A stretch of DNA of 64,000 nt from Lysobacter sp. (GCA_019634715.1 JAHCAU010000007.1:124001-188000), one strand, 5' to 3'; positions 46,260 to 57,957 are shown, numbered from the stretch's first letter. The notes: a model not told the origin generated them from the sequence alone. Translations and numbers: made by a program.

Positions 46260-47638
46260 GTGCCGTGCCGGCCACCGCGAATGCCGCGCCTGCACGCGCT
46301 GCAGCCACGCCGGCTGCAGGCGCGCGCCGCGCCTGGCCGCGCCCCGCGCCGCTGCTGGTGTGGGCGCTGGTGGCCTGGGGCGGGCTCGGACTCGCGGCCA
46401 GCACCGGCCTGGTGTCGGCGAACGCCTGGCTGATCGCCATCGCCGCGCTGGCCGGGTTGGCGCTGCTCGATCTCGCCCTGCTGCTGGGCGTCGCCACGCC
46501 GGAAGTCGCGCGCACGCTGCCGGAAGCCTGGCCGATCGGCGTCGAGCGCGATGTCGAACTGCGCATCGAGCACTACGGCCGTCGCCAGCGCGTGACCGTG
46601 CACGACCTGCATCCCGGTGGCTGGGCCATGCGCGGGCTGCCGCGCACGCTCACGCTGGCCGCCGACAGCGTATCGACCCTGCGCTACCACCTGCAGCCGG
46701 CCACGCGCGGCAACTTCCGTTTCGAGGGCGTGCAACTGCGCCTGCATTCGCCGATGCGCCTGTGGCGGCAGTCGCGCTTCGCCGGCGCCGCGCAGCAGGT
46801 GCGGGTGTTCCCGAACTTCGCGCCGCTGGCCGGCTTCGCGCTGTTCAGCGCCGAACAGGCCTCGCGCCTGGTCGGCGCGCACATCAAGCGCCGCCGCGGC
46901 GAAGGCACCGATTTCCACCAGATGCGCGAATACCGCGTCGGCGACAGCCTGCGCCAGATCGACTGGAAGGCGACCGCGCGCGCGCGCAAGCTCATCTCGC
47001 GCGAATACCAGGACGAGAAGAACCAGCAATTGCTGATGGTCGTCGACACCGGCCGGCGCATGCTCGCCCACGAAGGCGGGCTGTCGCACTTCGACCGCGC
47101 GCTCGACGCCACCCTGGTGGTGTCGTACATCGCGCTCAAGCGCGGCGACGCGGTCGGCCTGTTCACCGCCGGCGGCGAACAGCGCTGGGTGGCGCCGCAG
47201 CGCGGCATGGGCGCGATCGACACCCTGTTGCGCGCCAGCTACGACCTGCAGCCCGCGCCGGTCGCCACCGACTACCTCGCCGCCGCCACCGAACTGGCCC
47301 TGCGCCAGCGCCGCCGCGCGCTGGTGATGCTGGTGACCAACCTGCGCGACGAGGACATCGAGGACGTGCTCGGCGCGGTGCGCCTGCTGCAGCGCCGGCA
47401 CCTGGTGGTCGTCGCCAGCCTGCGCGAGCGCGACCTCGACGAAGCGCTCGACCAGCCGGTGGACGACCTCCATGGCGCCGTCGGCACCGCCTCCGCCGCG
47501 CGCTACATCGCGCAGCGCGCCGCCGCGCACGACGTGCTGCGCAACCACCGCGTCACCGTGCTCGACGTGACCTGCGAACAGCTGCCGGCCGCCCTGGTCG
47601 AGCAGTACCTGTCGATCAAGCGCAGCGGGTTGCTGTAG
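46256..47638 (+). CDS. DUF58 protein with VWA-like domain
   Basis: A 460-residue protein, the usual partner of MoxR. Two membrane segments lie at about 30-75 (LLVWALVAWGGLGLAA and WLIAIAALAGLALLDLALLL). The DUF58 core is EGTDFHQMREYRVGDSLRQI followed by DWKATARARKLISREYQDE, then a VWA-like fold with a partly kept metal site (LLMVVDTGRRM in place of DxSxS). It is the last gene of the six-gene unit. Its TAG stop is part of the left arm of the REP-like element 3. Confidence 0.92.
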   Translation: MSAVPATANAAPARAAATPAAGARRAWPRPAPLLVWALVAWGGLGLAASTGLVSANAWLIAIAALAGLALLDLALLLGVATPEVARTLPEAWPIGVERDVELRIEHYGRRQRVTVHDLHPGGWAMRGLPRTLTLAADSVSTLRYHLQPATRGNFRFEGVQLRLHSPMRLWRQSRFAGAAQQVRVFPNFAPLAGFALFSAEQASRLVGAHIKRRRGEGTDFHQMREYRVGDSLRQIDWKATARARKLISREYQDEKNQQLLMVVDTGRRMLAHEGGLSHFDRALDATLVVSYIALKRGDAVGLFTAGGEQRWVAPQRGMGAIDTLLRASYDLQPAPVATDYLAAATELALRQRRRALVMLVTNLRDEDIEDVLGAVRLLQRRHLVVVASLRERDLDEALDQPVDDLHGAVGTASAARYIAQRAAAHDVLRNHRVTVLDVTCEQLPAALVEQYLSIKRSGLL

Positions 47639-47761
47639 GGCGGGTCTTGCACCCGCCGTCCGGCGCCACCAGTCGCGCCCGCGTCAGCTGTCCGGGCGTA
47701 TCGTTCGATCTGGCCGGCCTTGGCGGATATCCTGCAATGGCGGGTGCAAGACCCGCCCTAC
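47635..47761. repeat. REP-like inverted repeat element 3 (heads outward, long spacer)
   Basis: A perfect 23-bp inverted repeat with arms at 47635-47657 and 47739-47761 and an 81-bp spacer. Each arm folds alone as GGCGGGT-CTTGC-ACCCGCC. The outer heads read GTAGGG, and the TAG of the left head is the stop codon of the DUF58 gene. The spacer has no ORF of note. Confidence 0.9.
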
Positions 47762-47825
47762 CCGCCGCCATGCGATCGGCGTAACGTGTCCCCCATCGTC
47801 CGATCATCGACCCAGGAGCGCGTGC

Positions 47826-48167
47826 ATGTCCGCCAGGTTCTTCATCTCCCTGCCCGATCCCGATGCCGTGAGTTCCGCGGGTACCTTCGCGTTCCGCTCA
47901 CGCGGTGCCGAGGGCATCGCAGACGAACTGCGCGCCGCCCTGCGCACCGACACGCTGTTCCAGCGCTGGCGCGCCACGCAGGACGATCCGGACGCGGTCG
48001 ATCCGGCGATGGGCGCGATCGATCCCGATGCCGCCGTCGCCGGACAGCAGAACGACCTGCACGTGGAACTGGTCGTGGTCTCGTCGATCTCCAGCGCGGT
48101 CCTGCGCCACCGCCTGCGCCTGCTCGCCGGGCACGCCTGGCAGCTGCGGGACGTCACCGCCGTCTGA
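47826..48167 (+). CDS. Small hypothetical protein
   Basis: A 113-residue soluble protein with the sequence style of a real gene (normal codon use, AGGAG eight bases before the ATG). It begins MSARFFISLPDPDAVSSAGT, has an acidic middle (DDPDAVDPAMGAIDPDAAV) and a strand-rich end (LHVELVVVSSISSAVLRHRL). I do not recognise a family. Its TGA stop abuts the stop of the converging frmB gene (TGATCA), so there is no intergenic base at all between the two. Confidence 0.65.
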   Translation: MSARFFISLPDPDAVSSAGTFAFRSRGAEGIADELRAALRTDTLFQRWRATQDDPDAVDPAMGAIDPDAAVAGQQNDLHVELVVVSSISSAVLRHRLRLLAGHAWQLRDVTAV

Positions 48168-49004
48168 TCAGCGTGCCTGGTTCAGCCGGCGCATGTGGAA
48201 GATGAAGTGCTCGCCGATGAAGCTGCTGATGAAGTAGTAGCTGTGGTCGTAGCCCGGGCGGATGCGCAGGTCGATCGGATGGTCGACCGCATCGCAGGCC
48301 GCGAGCAGGCGACCCGACTGCAGTTGCGTGTCGAAGAATTCGTCGTCGCCCCCCTGGTCGATCAGCAGGGGCAGCCGTTCGCGCGCGGTCGCGACCAGTT
48401 CGCAGGCATCCCATGCCTTCCACTGCGCGCTGTCTTCGCCGAGATAGGCCGAGAACGCCTTCCGGCCCCACGGCACCTGCGAGGGCGCGACGATCGGCGA
48501 GAACGCCGACACGCTGCGGTACCGCCCCGGATTGCGCAGCGCCGCCACCAGCGCGCCGTGCCCGCCCATTGAATGTCCGCTGATCGCGCGCGCTGCGGTC
48601 GCCGGAAAATGCGCCTCGACCAGCGCCGGCAGCTCGTTCACCACGTATGCGTGCATGCGGTAATTCGCCGACCACGGTGCCTGCGTGGCATCGAGGTAGA
48701 AGCCCGCGCCCTTGCCGAGGTCGTAGCCCTCGGCGTCGGGCACGTGATCGCCGCGCGGGCTGGTGTCCGGTGCGACCACGATCACCCCGTGCTCCGCCGC
48801 GTAACGCTGCGCATTGGCCTTGGTGATGAAGTTCTGCTCGGTGCAGGTCAACCCCGACAGCCAGTACAGCACCGGGCAGGCCCGACTGGCCGATTGCGGC
48901 GGCAGGTACACCCCGACGTTCATCGCGCATCCCAGCGCGGTCGATTCGTGGCGCCAGACATCCTGCCAGCCGCCGTGGGACGCGTGATGTTCGATCCGTT
49001 GCAA
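48168..49004 (-). CDS. frmB: S-formylglutathione hydrolase
   Basis: A 278-residue alpha/beta hydrolase (esterase D family) that releases formate and glutathione from S-formylglutathione, the last step of glutathione-dependent formaldehyde detoxification. The nucleophile elbow is ISGHSMGGHGALV (Ser near 146); the catalytic Asp lies near QGGDDEFFD and the His in RPGYDHSYYFI. PVLYWLSGLTCTEQNFI is typical. No ATG fits; a TTG at 49004 (MQRIEHHASHGG) gives the normal N-terminus. It is the third gene of frmRAB, 37 bp after frmA. Confidence 0.95.
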   Translation of the reverse strand: MQRIEHHASHGGWQDVWRHESTALGCAMNVGVYLPPQSASRACPVLYWLSGLTCTEQNFITKANAQRYAAEHGVIVVAPDTSPRGDHVPDAEGYDLGKGAGFYLDATQAPWSANYRMHAYVVNELPALVEAHFPATAARAISGHSMGGHGALVAALRNPGRYRSVSAFSPIVAPSQVPWGRKAFSAYLGEDSAQWKAWDACELVATARERLPLLIDQGGDDEFFDTQLQSGRLLAACDAVDHPIDLRIRPGYDHSYYFISSFIGEHFIFHMRRLNQAR

Positions 49005-49041
49005 ACCCGTGTACTCCAGATGGTGCGTGTCTCGTTCGCGA

Positions 49042-50496
<1,455 letters not shown>

Positions 50497-51465
50497 TTAT
50501 CTTCCCGAATGCCCGGTCTCGTCGTACTCCCGCGGCGCGAGCATCTGCGGCTGGATCAGTTCGATGAAGTCCCGCGCCTGCTGCGACAGGTATTTGCCCT
50601 TGCGCACGACGACGCCGTAGCTGCGCGAGGGGAAATACTTCGCCAGCGAGCGCGCAGCGAGGCGCTGGCGGTCGGCGTCGGTGAGACAGATCGAGGTGAC
50701 GATGCTGATGCCCAGGCCCATCGCGACATACTGCTTGATCACTTCCCAGCCGCCGACTTCGAGAGCGACGGTGTAGGGCACGCGGTTCTGCTGGAACACC
50801 AGGTCGACGAGGCGGTAGGTGGTCAGGCGCTGCGGGGGCAGGATCAGGCCGTAGGGCGAGAGGTCTTCGAGCTTGATCTCGGGCTTGGCCATGAGCGGGT
50901 GGCCGGGCGGGGCGATCAGCATCGGCTCGAAGCGGTAGACCGGGGCGTAGTCGAGGTCGCCGGGCGCGTCGAGCATCGAGCCGACGGCCAGGTCCACACC
51001 GTCGGAGCGCAGCAGGTCCAGGCCACCGGCGCCGGTGACGTTGTGCAGGATCAGGCGGACCTCGGGGTGGGCCTTGCGGTAGGCCTCCACGATGCGCGGC
51101 AGCAGGTAGAGGATGGTCGAGCTGCCGGCGGCGACGTGCAGCTCGCCGGCATCCAGGCCCCGGAGCTGTTCGCGGAAGGTCGCGGGCAGGGCGTCGATGC
51201 CCTCGACCAGGGGCCGGGCCAGTTCGTAGAGGGCATCGCCCTCGCGGGTGGGGGTCAGGCGTCGGCCGGTGCGCTCGAACAGGCGCACACCCAGTTCGCG
51301 CTCCAGGGCCTGCAACTGCAGGGTGACGGCCGGCTGGCTGACGTAGAGGGCGCTGGCGGCGCGGGAGATCGAGCCCAGCCGGACCACCTGGCAGAAGGCC
51401 CGCAGCGGCTTCAGCCGATCGGCCTTGTAGGCGAAACGCGGCGCACTGGTGCCGTCGGAGGTCAT
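50497..51465 (-). CDS. LysR-family transcriptional regulator (CysB-like)
   Basis: A 322-residue LysR-type regulator. The winged helix-turn-helix is at about 20-80 ([20 protein letters not shown], then [20 protein letters not shown]). The effector domain (about 105-305) resembles the CysB/Cbl group, with [30 protein letters not shown] and [19 protein letters not shown]. It is divergent from aceB and shares its 110-bp control region, so it is a likely regulator of the glyoxylate shunt genes; the effector is unknown. Confidence 0.87.
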   Translation of the reverse strand: MTSDGTSAPRFAYKADRLKPLRAFCQVVRLGSISRAASALYVSQPAVTLQLQALERELGVRLFERTGRRLTPTREGDALYELARPLVEGIDALPATFREQLRGLDAGELHVAAGSSTILYLLPRIVEAYRKAHPEVRLILHNVTGAGGLDLLRSDGVDLAVGSMLDAPGDLDYAPVYRFEPMLIAPPGHPLMAKPEIKLEDLSPYGLILPPQRLTTYRLVDLVFQQNRVPYTVALEVGGWEVIKQYVAMGLGISIVTSICLTDADRQRLAARSLAKYFPSRSYGVVVRKGKYLSQQARDFIELIQPQMLAPREYDETGHSGR

Positions 51466-51575
51466 TGATTCGCATGCTTATAAGCTGGACTTATATCTGG
51501 CATTGAGAAAACTCAATTGTCAAATACAGTACCCGGGCGGATGGTGGGGCTCCCACGTTGCGATGGAGTCCCCGA
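51466..51575. promoter_or_regulatory. Divergent control region between the LysR gene and aceB
   Basis: An AT-rich island in GC-rich DNA. A plausible aceB promoter is TTGAGA (51503-51508), 16 bp, TACAGT (51525-51530). On the minus strand TTGAGT (51516-51511) and TATAAG (51495-51490) are possible LysR-gene boxes with a short 15-bp spacer. Two dyads lie here: TTGAG-AAAA-CTCAA (51503-51516) and the palindrome GCTTATAAGC (51476-51485). The first overlaps both -35 elements and is a candidate regulator site. Confidence 0.5.
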
Positions 51576-53195
<1,620 letters not shown>

Positions 53196-53213
53196 TCCCG
53201 CCTCCGCTGTTGC

Positions 53214-53282
53214 AGGAGGGCCTTCAGGCCCGAGCTTTTCACATGAACGCGACAGCAAAAGCTCGGGCCTGAAGGCCCTCCT
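53214..53282. repeat. REP-like inverted repeat element 4 between aceB and aceA
   Basis: A perfect 26-bp inverted repeat with arms at 53214-53239 and 53257-53282 and a 17-bp spacer, extended outwards by a few bases with one mismatch (TGC against TGT). Each arm contains the hairpin GGGCCT-TC-AGGCCC. It separates aceB from aceA and could set different mRNA levels or stability for the two genes. Confidence 0.9.
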
Positions 53283-53328
53283 ACAGAGCCAACGACAAAA
53301 CCGACCCCCCTCCCCACGAGACACGCCC

Positions 53329-54630
53329 ATGAAGACCACGCTCCCCACCGCCGAACAACTGAAGCTGGACTGGACCAACAACCCGCGCTGGGCCGGCGTG
53401 ACCCGTCCGTACAGCGCCGAGGAAGTCGTGCGCCTGCGCGGCACGATTCCGGTCGACCACACCATCGCGCGCCTCGGCGCCGAGAAGCTGTGGAAATCAC
53501 TGCAGGCCGAGGATTTCATCAACGCGCTCGGCGCGCTGACCGGCAACCAGGCGATGCAGCAGGTCAAGGCCGGACTCAAGGCCATCTACCTCAGCGGCTG
53601 GCAGGTCGCGGCCGACGCCAACATCGCCGGCGAGATGTATCCCGACCAGTCGCTGTATCCCGCGAATTCGGTGCCGCAGGTGGTCAAGCGCATCAACAAC
53701 ACCCTGCTGCGTGCGGACCAGATCCAGTGCGCGGAAGGAACCGGCGACATCGACTTCCTGCAGCCGATCGTGGCCGACGCCGAAGCCGGTTTCGGCGGCG
53801 TGCTCAACGCGTTCGAGCTGATGAAGGCGATGATCGAGGCCGGTGCCTCGGGCGTGCATTTCGAGGACCAGCTCGCCAGCGTGAAGAAGTGCGGCCACAT
53901 GGGCGGCAAGGTGCTGGTGCCGACCCGCGAGGCGGTCGAGAAGCTGGTCGCCGCGCGCCTGGCTGCCGACGTGATGGGTGTGCCGACGATCATCGTCGCG
54001 CGGACCGACGCCGAGGCCGCCGACCTGCTGACCAGTGACGTCGACGACAACGACAAGCCGTTCGTGATCGGAGATCGCACGCCCGAAGGCTTCTACAAGA
54101 CGAAGAATGGCCTCGACCAGGCCATCTCGCGCGGCCTGGCCTACGCCCCCTACGCGGACCTGGTGTGGTGCGAGACCGGCAAGCCGGACCTGGAGTTCGC
54201 GCGCAAGTTCGCCGAAGCCATCCATGCCAAGTACCCGGGCAAGCTGCTGGCCTACAACTGCTCGCCCAGCTTCAATTGGAAGAAGAACCTCGACGACGCC
54301 ACCATCGCGAAGTTCCAGAAGGAAATCGCCGGCTACGGCTACAAGTTCCAGTTCATCACCCTGGCCGGCTTCCACTCGCTGAACTACTCGATGTTCAACC
54401 TGGCCTACGGCTACGCCCGCCGCCAGATGAGCGCCTTCGTCGAGCTGCAGGAAGCCGAGTTCGCCGCCGCCGAGCGCGGGTTCACCGCCGTGAAGCACCA
54501 GCGCGAGGTCGGCACCGGCTATTTCGACAGCGTGACCCAGACCATCCAGGGCGGGCAGTCCTCGACCGTGGCCCTGAAGGGCTCGACCGAGGAAGAGCAG
54601 TTCCACGACGGTGCCGCCCGGGCGGCCTGA
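53329..54630 (+). CDS. aceA: Isocitrate lyase
   Basis: A 433-residue enzyme that cleaves isocitrate to succinate and glyoxylate, the entry step of the glyoxylate shunt. The signature KKCGHMGGK holds the catalytic Cys188; [20 protein letters not shown] and the C-terminal [20 protein letters not shown] are also diagnostic. The length matches the E. coli type (434), not the long mycobacterial form. The ATG at 53329 is directly after the REP-like element 4 region. aceB and aceA together permit growth on acetate or fatty acids. Confidence 0.97.
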   Translation: MKTTLPTAEQLKLDWTNNPRWAGVTRPYSAEEVVRLRGTIPVDHTIARLGAEKLWKSLQAEDFINALGALTGNQAMQQVKAGLKAIYLSGWQVAADANIAGEMYPDQSLYPANSVPQVVKRINNTLLRADQIQCAEGTGDIDFLQPIVADAEAGFGGVLNAFELMKAMIEAGASGVHFEDQLASVKKCGHMGGKVLVPTREAVEKLVAARLAADVMGVPTIIVARTDAEAADLLTSDVDDNDKPFVIGDRTPEGFYKTKNGLDQAISRGLAYAPYADLVWCETGKPDLEFARKFAEAIHAKYPGKLLAYNCSPSFNWKKNLDDATIAKFQKEIAGYGYKFQFITLAGFHSLNYSMFNLAYGYARRQMSAFVELQEAEFAAAERGFTAVKHQREVGTGYFDSVTQTIQGGQSSTVALKGSTEEEQFHDGAARAA

Positions 54631-54714
54631 CCGCATCCCGCCGACGAACGGTCGCGCGGGCCGTGTCCGGTCCCGCGCGGAACCTGCGAAAGCAGATTGG
54701 AGAAGCGGTATTCC

Positions 54715-54746
54715 GACGGATGGCCGCCTCTGCGCGGCCATCCGTC
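54715..54746 (+). terminator. Hairpin after aceA
   Basis: A perfect 13-bp stem (GACGGATGGCCGC, loop CTCTGC, and its complement) 85 bp after the aceA stop. Only a short GTTCC follows, so it is a possible terminator or transcript end. Confidence 0.55.
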
Positions 54747-54829
54747 GTTCCGGGGCGTGGCCGGCTCATGTCGCCCGTCCCGTGCCACGCTCGAACGGGC
54801 CCCTCAAGTCCAACCTGCGGGAAATCGTC

Positions 54830-55282
54830 ATGCGCAAGACCGTTCTTCTTTCCCTGTGCCTGTCCGTGTTCATGGCCCATGCGGCCCTCGCGTCCGACAA
54901 CCGGATCCAGCTCGCCCAGGAGCTGCCCGAAATCCGTGCCGCGCAGGACGCGCTGAAGGCCGCGATCGAGAAGAAGGAAGGCCCCTACGCCCGTTACTCC
55001 GAATCGCAGCGCACGGCCCTGCGGGAGCAGCAGTCGAGCATTTACCGCCTGATCGACGGCAAGCAGAGCGTGAACGAACTGGGCGAGGACAACCGCCTGC
55101 GCCTGGCCAACCTGCTGATGGCGCAGAAAGCCCAGCTCGAGCAGAGTCCCGAAGACAAGATGGTGTGCGAGCGCGTGAAAGTGCTCGGCTCCAATCGGCC
55201 GAAGATGCAGTGCATGAGTGAGTCGCGCCGCGAGCAACTGCGCGAGCAGCAGCGCACCCAGGGCACGAAGATGGAACACTGA
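54830..55282 (+). CDS. Secreted Cys-pair protein, paralog 1 of 3
   Basis: A 150-residue exported protein. The signal peptide is MRKTVLLSLCLSVFMAHAAL with cleavage near ALAS. The mature part is helical and charged, with DGKQSVNELGEDNRLRLANL followed by the Cys-pair motif MVCERVKVLGSNRPKMQC (about residues 110-127) and a basic tail (REQLREQQRTQGTK). It shares this plan with the next two genes: helix, D-G-x-x-S loop, then C-x(6)-G-[ST]-x(6)-C. The function is unknown; a disulphide between the two cysteines is likely after export. Confidence 0.7.
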   Translation: MRKTVLLSLCLSVFMAHAALASDNRIQLAQELPEIRAAQDALKAAIEKKEGPYARYSESQRTALREQQSSIYRLIDGKQSVNELGEDNRLRLANLLMAQKAQLEQSPEDKMVCERVKVLGSNRPKMQCMSESRREQLREQQRTQGTKMEH

Positions 55283-55445
55283 ATCCAGGTTGCAGTTGCC
55301 GTCATCCGCGGCCGGCGGGTATCGGAAGCGCACTTCCGAAGGAGCATCGCTGCAGTGTTGCCCGACGACTTCCGGCACATGCGTCTTGCTTGCCAGCCTG
55401 CAGAATGGCGGCCTTGATCCAGACACCGATTGCCAGGAGATGCCC

Positions 55446-55919
55446 GTGTCCTTCCGTCCTGCCTGTCACTTGATTCTCTTGGCTGCCCTGCTGGCCACGG
55501 CGCCCACCGTGGTTGCCGCTCAGACCGAAACGGACCGCCAGGCTTCGGCTGTGCTTGAAGCACGCCAGAAGAACCCGGACGAAGTGAAGTCGATCCTGGC
55601 CCGTCTGTCGAATCGCCAGAAGGACGATCTGGTGCGCCAGCAGGCGATCATCGATGGCCTGCTTCGGACCAGTACCGATCCGTCGGCCCTGTCTTCCGAC
55701 GACAAGGAGCGCCTCTGGAACGCCACGAAAGTGATCGATTCGATCATCGCTGGCAACACCTCCATCGCCGACGGCCAGCTGATCTGCCGGCAGGAAAAGA
55801 AGATCGGCACGCAATTGGCCAAGCGCAATTGCCGCACCAAGGCCCAGATCGAACGTGATCGGGAGCAGGCCGGGCGCGAACTGGGCGACGCGCAGCGCGA
55901 GATCCAGACGCGCCGTTGA
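55446..55919 (+). CDS. Secreted Cys-pair protein, paralog 2 of 3
   Basis: A 157-residue exported protein. The GTG at 55446 is chosen because AGGAG (55435-55439) lies six bases before it; an ATG at 55440 is in frame but would abut the Shine-Dalgarno. The signal peptide runs through HLILLAALLATAPTVVAAQ. The mature part has ARLSNRQKDDLVRQQAIIDG, DKERLWNATKVID and the motif LICRQEKKIGTQLAKRNC, then a charged helix to the end. Compared with paralog 1 the D-G-x-x-S loop is changed to a longer TSTDPSALSSDD. Confidence 0.68.
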   Translation: MSFRPACHLILLAALLATAPTVVAAQTETDRQASAVLEARQKNPDEVKSILARLSNRQKDDLVRQQAIIDGLLRTSTDPSALSSDDKERLWNATKVIDSIIAGNTSIADGQLICRQEKKIGTQLAKRNCRTKAQIERDREQAGRELGDAQREIQTRR

Positions 55920-56218
55920 TGGGGGGGGCGGGCACTCCCCCGGTGTCCATGCGTGTGCCATGCACGTGCCCTTCGGACCCGATGTCGTGATGGACATCGG
56001 GGGTTCCTGTATGCCGCTCTCGCCGACTCGATGAATGGGCCTGTCCTGGTCCCGGCGGTGTGGGTACCTTCCGGCATCCTTGACCCGGGAGCAGCGGCTG
56101 CAACTGGTCAACGCCCGGGAGCGGCTCGATGCGGCGATGCTTCGGGAGGCACTTGCCCCATGCCCGGACGATTCAGTACTGTTCGCAATCTGTCCGTACG
56201 GTTTTCCGGGAGCGCATC
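55920..56218. other. Gene-free spacer between Cys-pair paralogs 2 and 3
   Basis: A 299-bp gap. It begins with a G8 run (55921-55928) directly after the stop codon. A nine-bp hairpin CCCGATGTC-GTGATG-GACATCGGG lies at 55978-56001 and may terminate paralog 2. The rest looks non-coding; the only clear signal is GGGAG (56208-56212) before paralog 3. Confidence 0.45.
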
Positions 56219-56671
56219 ATGGTGAAGGCCCTGACCTTGGCCTTGGGCCTGTTGCTGGCATCGACTGCGATCGCCACGCCGCCGCCGTCCGCGTCGGTGA
56301 CCGAGATCGACCGCGATCTGACCAGCATCCTGCAGCGCCAGCGCGAGATCGCCGACCGGATGCATTTTGCATCGGACGCACTGAGTGCCCGCCAGAAGCA
56401 GGTCATCCATCGCGAACAGCGCAGGATCTTCTCGATCCTGCAAGGGCGAAGCTCGCTCGACGAGCTGGCCCCGAGCCGGCGTATCGAACTGTGGAACGCC
56501 TTGCAGAGCGTCAATGCCGCCATCGACGGTTCGGCCTCGGCGGAAGAGCGCAAGCTGGTCTGCACCCACCAGAACCGGACCGGCAGCCGCGTGAGCCGCG
56601 TGCGCTGCATGCGAGCCGACGAACTGGCTCCGGCGAAGGAAGAGATGGTTCGCGAAGTCCGCGCCTTCTGA
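56219..56671 (+). CDS. Secreted Cys-pair protein, paralog 3 of 3
   Basis: A 150-residue exported protein with a signal peptide (MVKALTLALGLLLASTAIAT). The mature part is helical: SARQKQVIHREQRRIFSILQ, then GRSSLDELAPSRRIELWNAL and the motif LVCTHQNRTGSRVSRVRC (about 115-132) with the TGSR variant. It is closest to paralog 2 in the ELWNA/RLWNA helix and to paralog 1 in the SLDEL/SVNEL loop. The ATG at 56219 follows GGGAG at six bases. An upstream in-frame start would lose the signal peptide. Confidence 0.7.
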   Translation: MVKALTLALGLLLASTAIATPPPSASVTEIDRDLTSILQRQREIADRMHFASDALSARQKQVIHREQRRIFSILQGRSSLDELAPSRRIELWNALQSVNAAIDGSASAEERKLVCTHQNRTGSRVSRVRCMRADELAPAKEEMVREVRAF

Positions 56672-56783
56672 AGGTCGTGCTCCGGCCCTGCCTGAACGGT
56701 ATCGACGCATCTACGGCGTCCCGGGATTCCACTCGTCCCGCAGGGTTCTAGGATGTTTCTTTGCCCTGTCGAAGGACTTGCCG

Positions 56784-57242
56784 ATGCCGGAAACCATCTA
56801 CGACGCGCTGCGCGAAAGCCATGAAACCCAGCGTTCGCTGTGTCGCAGGCTGTTGCGGACCAGGCCGCACACCCGACGCCGCCAGGAAGTGTTCACCGCG
56901 CTGCGCATCGAGCTGGCCGCGCATGCGGCGGCGGAAGAGCGCTATCTCTACGTCCCGATCCTGATGAGCGATACGGGGCTGTCCTCGTCGCGGCATGCGC
57001 TGTCCGAGCACCACCAGATCGATGAGCTGATCGAGGACATGCAGTCGCTGGGCGTGAATCATCGCGGCTGGCTCGCGAAGGCGCGCAAGCTGTCGGAAAA
57101 GGTCCATCACCACCTGCGCGAGGAGGAAAGGAAGTTCTTCCAGGTCTCGGGCAAGATCCTGAGGCAGGCGCAGAAGACGGCACTGGCGAAGCAGTACCGC
57201 GCCGACTTCATGCGCATGCACGCAGCGCTGTCGCAGGGCTGA
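56784..57242 (+). CDS. Hemerythrin HHE-domain protein
   Basis: A 152-residue helical protein of the hemerythrin/HHE family, likely binding a di-iron centre. Candidate ligands are His13 (RESHETQ), His47 and Glu51-52 (AAHAAAEERYL), His76-His77 (SEHHQIDELI) and the HHHLREEERKFF cluster near 108-117. The spacing fits the H-HxxxE-H-HxxxE pattern. The ATG at 56784 is preferred to a TTG two codons upstream. Such proteins have been linked to oxygen, NO or iron handling; the role here is unknown. Confidence 0.88.
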   Translation: MPETIYDALRESHETQRSLCRRLLRTRPHTRRRQEVFTALRIELAAHAAAEERYLYVPILMSDTGLSSSRHALSEHHQIDELIEDMQSLGVNHRGWLAKARKLSEKVHHHLREEERKFFQVSGKILRQAQKTALAKQYRADFMRMHAALSQG

Positions 57243-57251
57243 ACCCGCCGC

Positions 57252-57665
57252 TCAGCCGGTTTGCGGCGTGCCCTTGCGCGGCAGGCCGTCACCGGGGTCG
57301 ACGTCGGCCCAGTCGACGTGCGTGTCCCAGAACACGTGCGCCATCGGTGCCTTGTCCGCGGGTCCCTCCAGGTTCGCCAGCGTGATGTGAAGTTCCCCCG
57401 GCCAGCGTTCGGAGCGGAAGAACAGCGAGCTGCCGCAGTGCGCGCAGAAGCCGCGTTCGGCCCCGGGCGACGAGGCGTACCAGCGCAGCGCGCCGGCGGT
57501 GTCCTCGATGCGCGCGCGGTCGTTCCCGACCCCGAACCAGGTGACGTAGGCCGCGCCATGCGCACGTCGGCACATCGAACAATGGCAGTGGGCGACCCAC
57601 TTGCTCGGCCAGTCGACCGTGAAGCGGACATCGCCGCAGAGACATCCGCCGTGCGAACGGGTCAT
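57252..57665 (-). CDS. GFA/CENP-V-family zinc protein
   Basis: A 137-residue zinc-binding protein of the GFA (glutathione-dependent formaldehyde-activating) family. The cysteine ligands are in GGCLCGDVRF, HCHCSMCRRAHG and GFCAHCGSSLFFRS. WDTHVDWADVDPGDGLP closes the domain. The name reflects an old activity claim; most members have no shown role in formaldehyde metabolism, so a link to frmRAB about 7 kb away is only a possibility. The ATG at 57665 converges on the hemerythrin gene with a 9-bp gap. Confidence 0.9.
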   Translation of the reverse strand: MTRSHGGCLCGDVRFTVDWPSKWVAHCHCSMCRRAHGAAYVTWFGVGNDRARIEDTAGALRWYASSPGAERGFCAHCGSSLFFRSERWPGELHITLANLEGPADKAPMAHVFWDTHVDWADVDPGDGLPRKGTPQTG

Positions 57666-57957
57666 CGCGCTTTCTCCTTCATCGATCCGTCCGGACGATG
57701 CCATGTCGACGGACCGCCGTCACCTGTCGCGCGGCCGACGGGTGCCTGGCCGGCTGCAGGCAATGGGGGCGTTGCTTCTCGCGCCGCGCGGGGAGGCTGG
57801 CCCAGCCTCCATTCAAGCAGCATGCGAATTGGCGTCGGAGGTGCTGGGCGAGCCTGTTCTCGCCGTGCGCTCGCGATCGCACGGCAGGGATCCGCGTCAT
57901 GTCCGGCCTGACCGGTGCATGCCGACGCTTGCCGCGTTTCCTGGCTATGAAACGGAG

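Noticed and set aside
57252..57665. GFA gene as part of the formaldehyde system
   Set aside because: It is about 7 kb from frmRAB, on its own transcript, and has no G-tract operator like the one at frmR. The family name alone is not evidence of formaldehyde metabolism.
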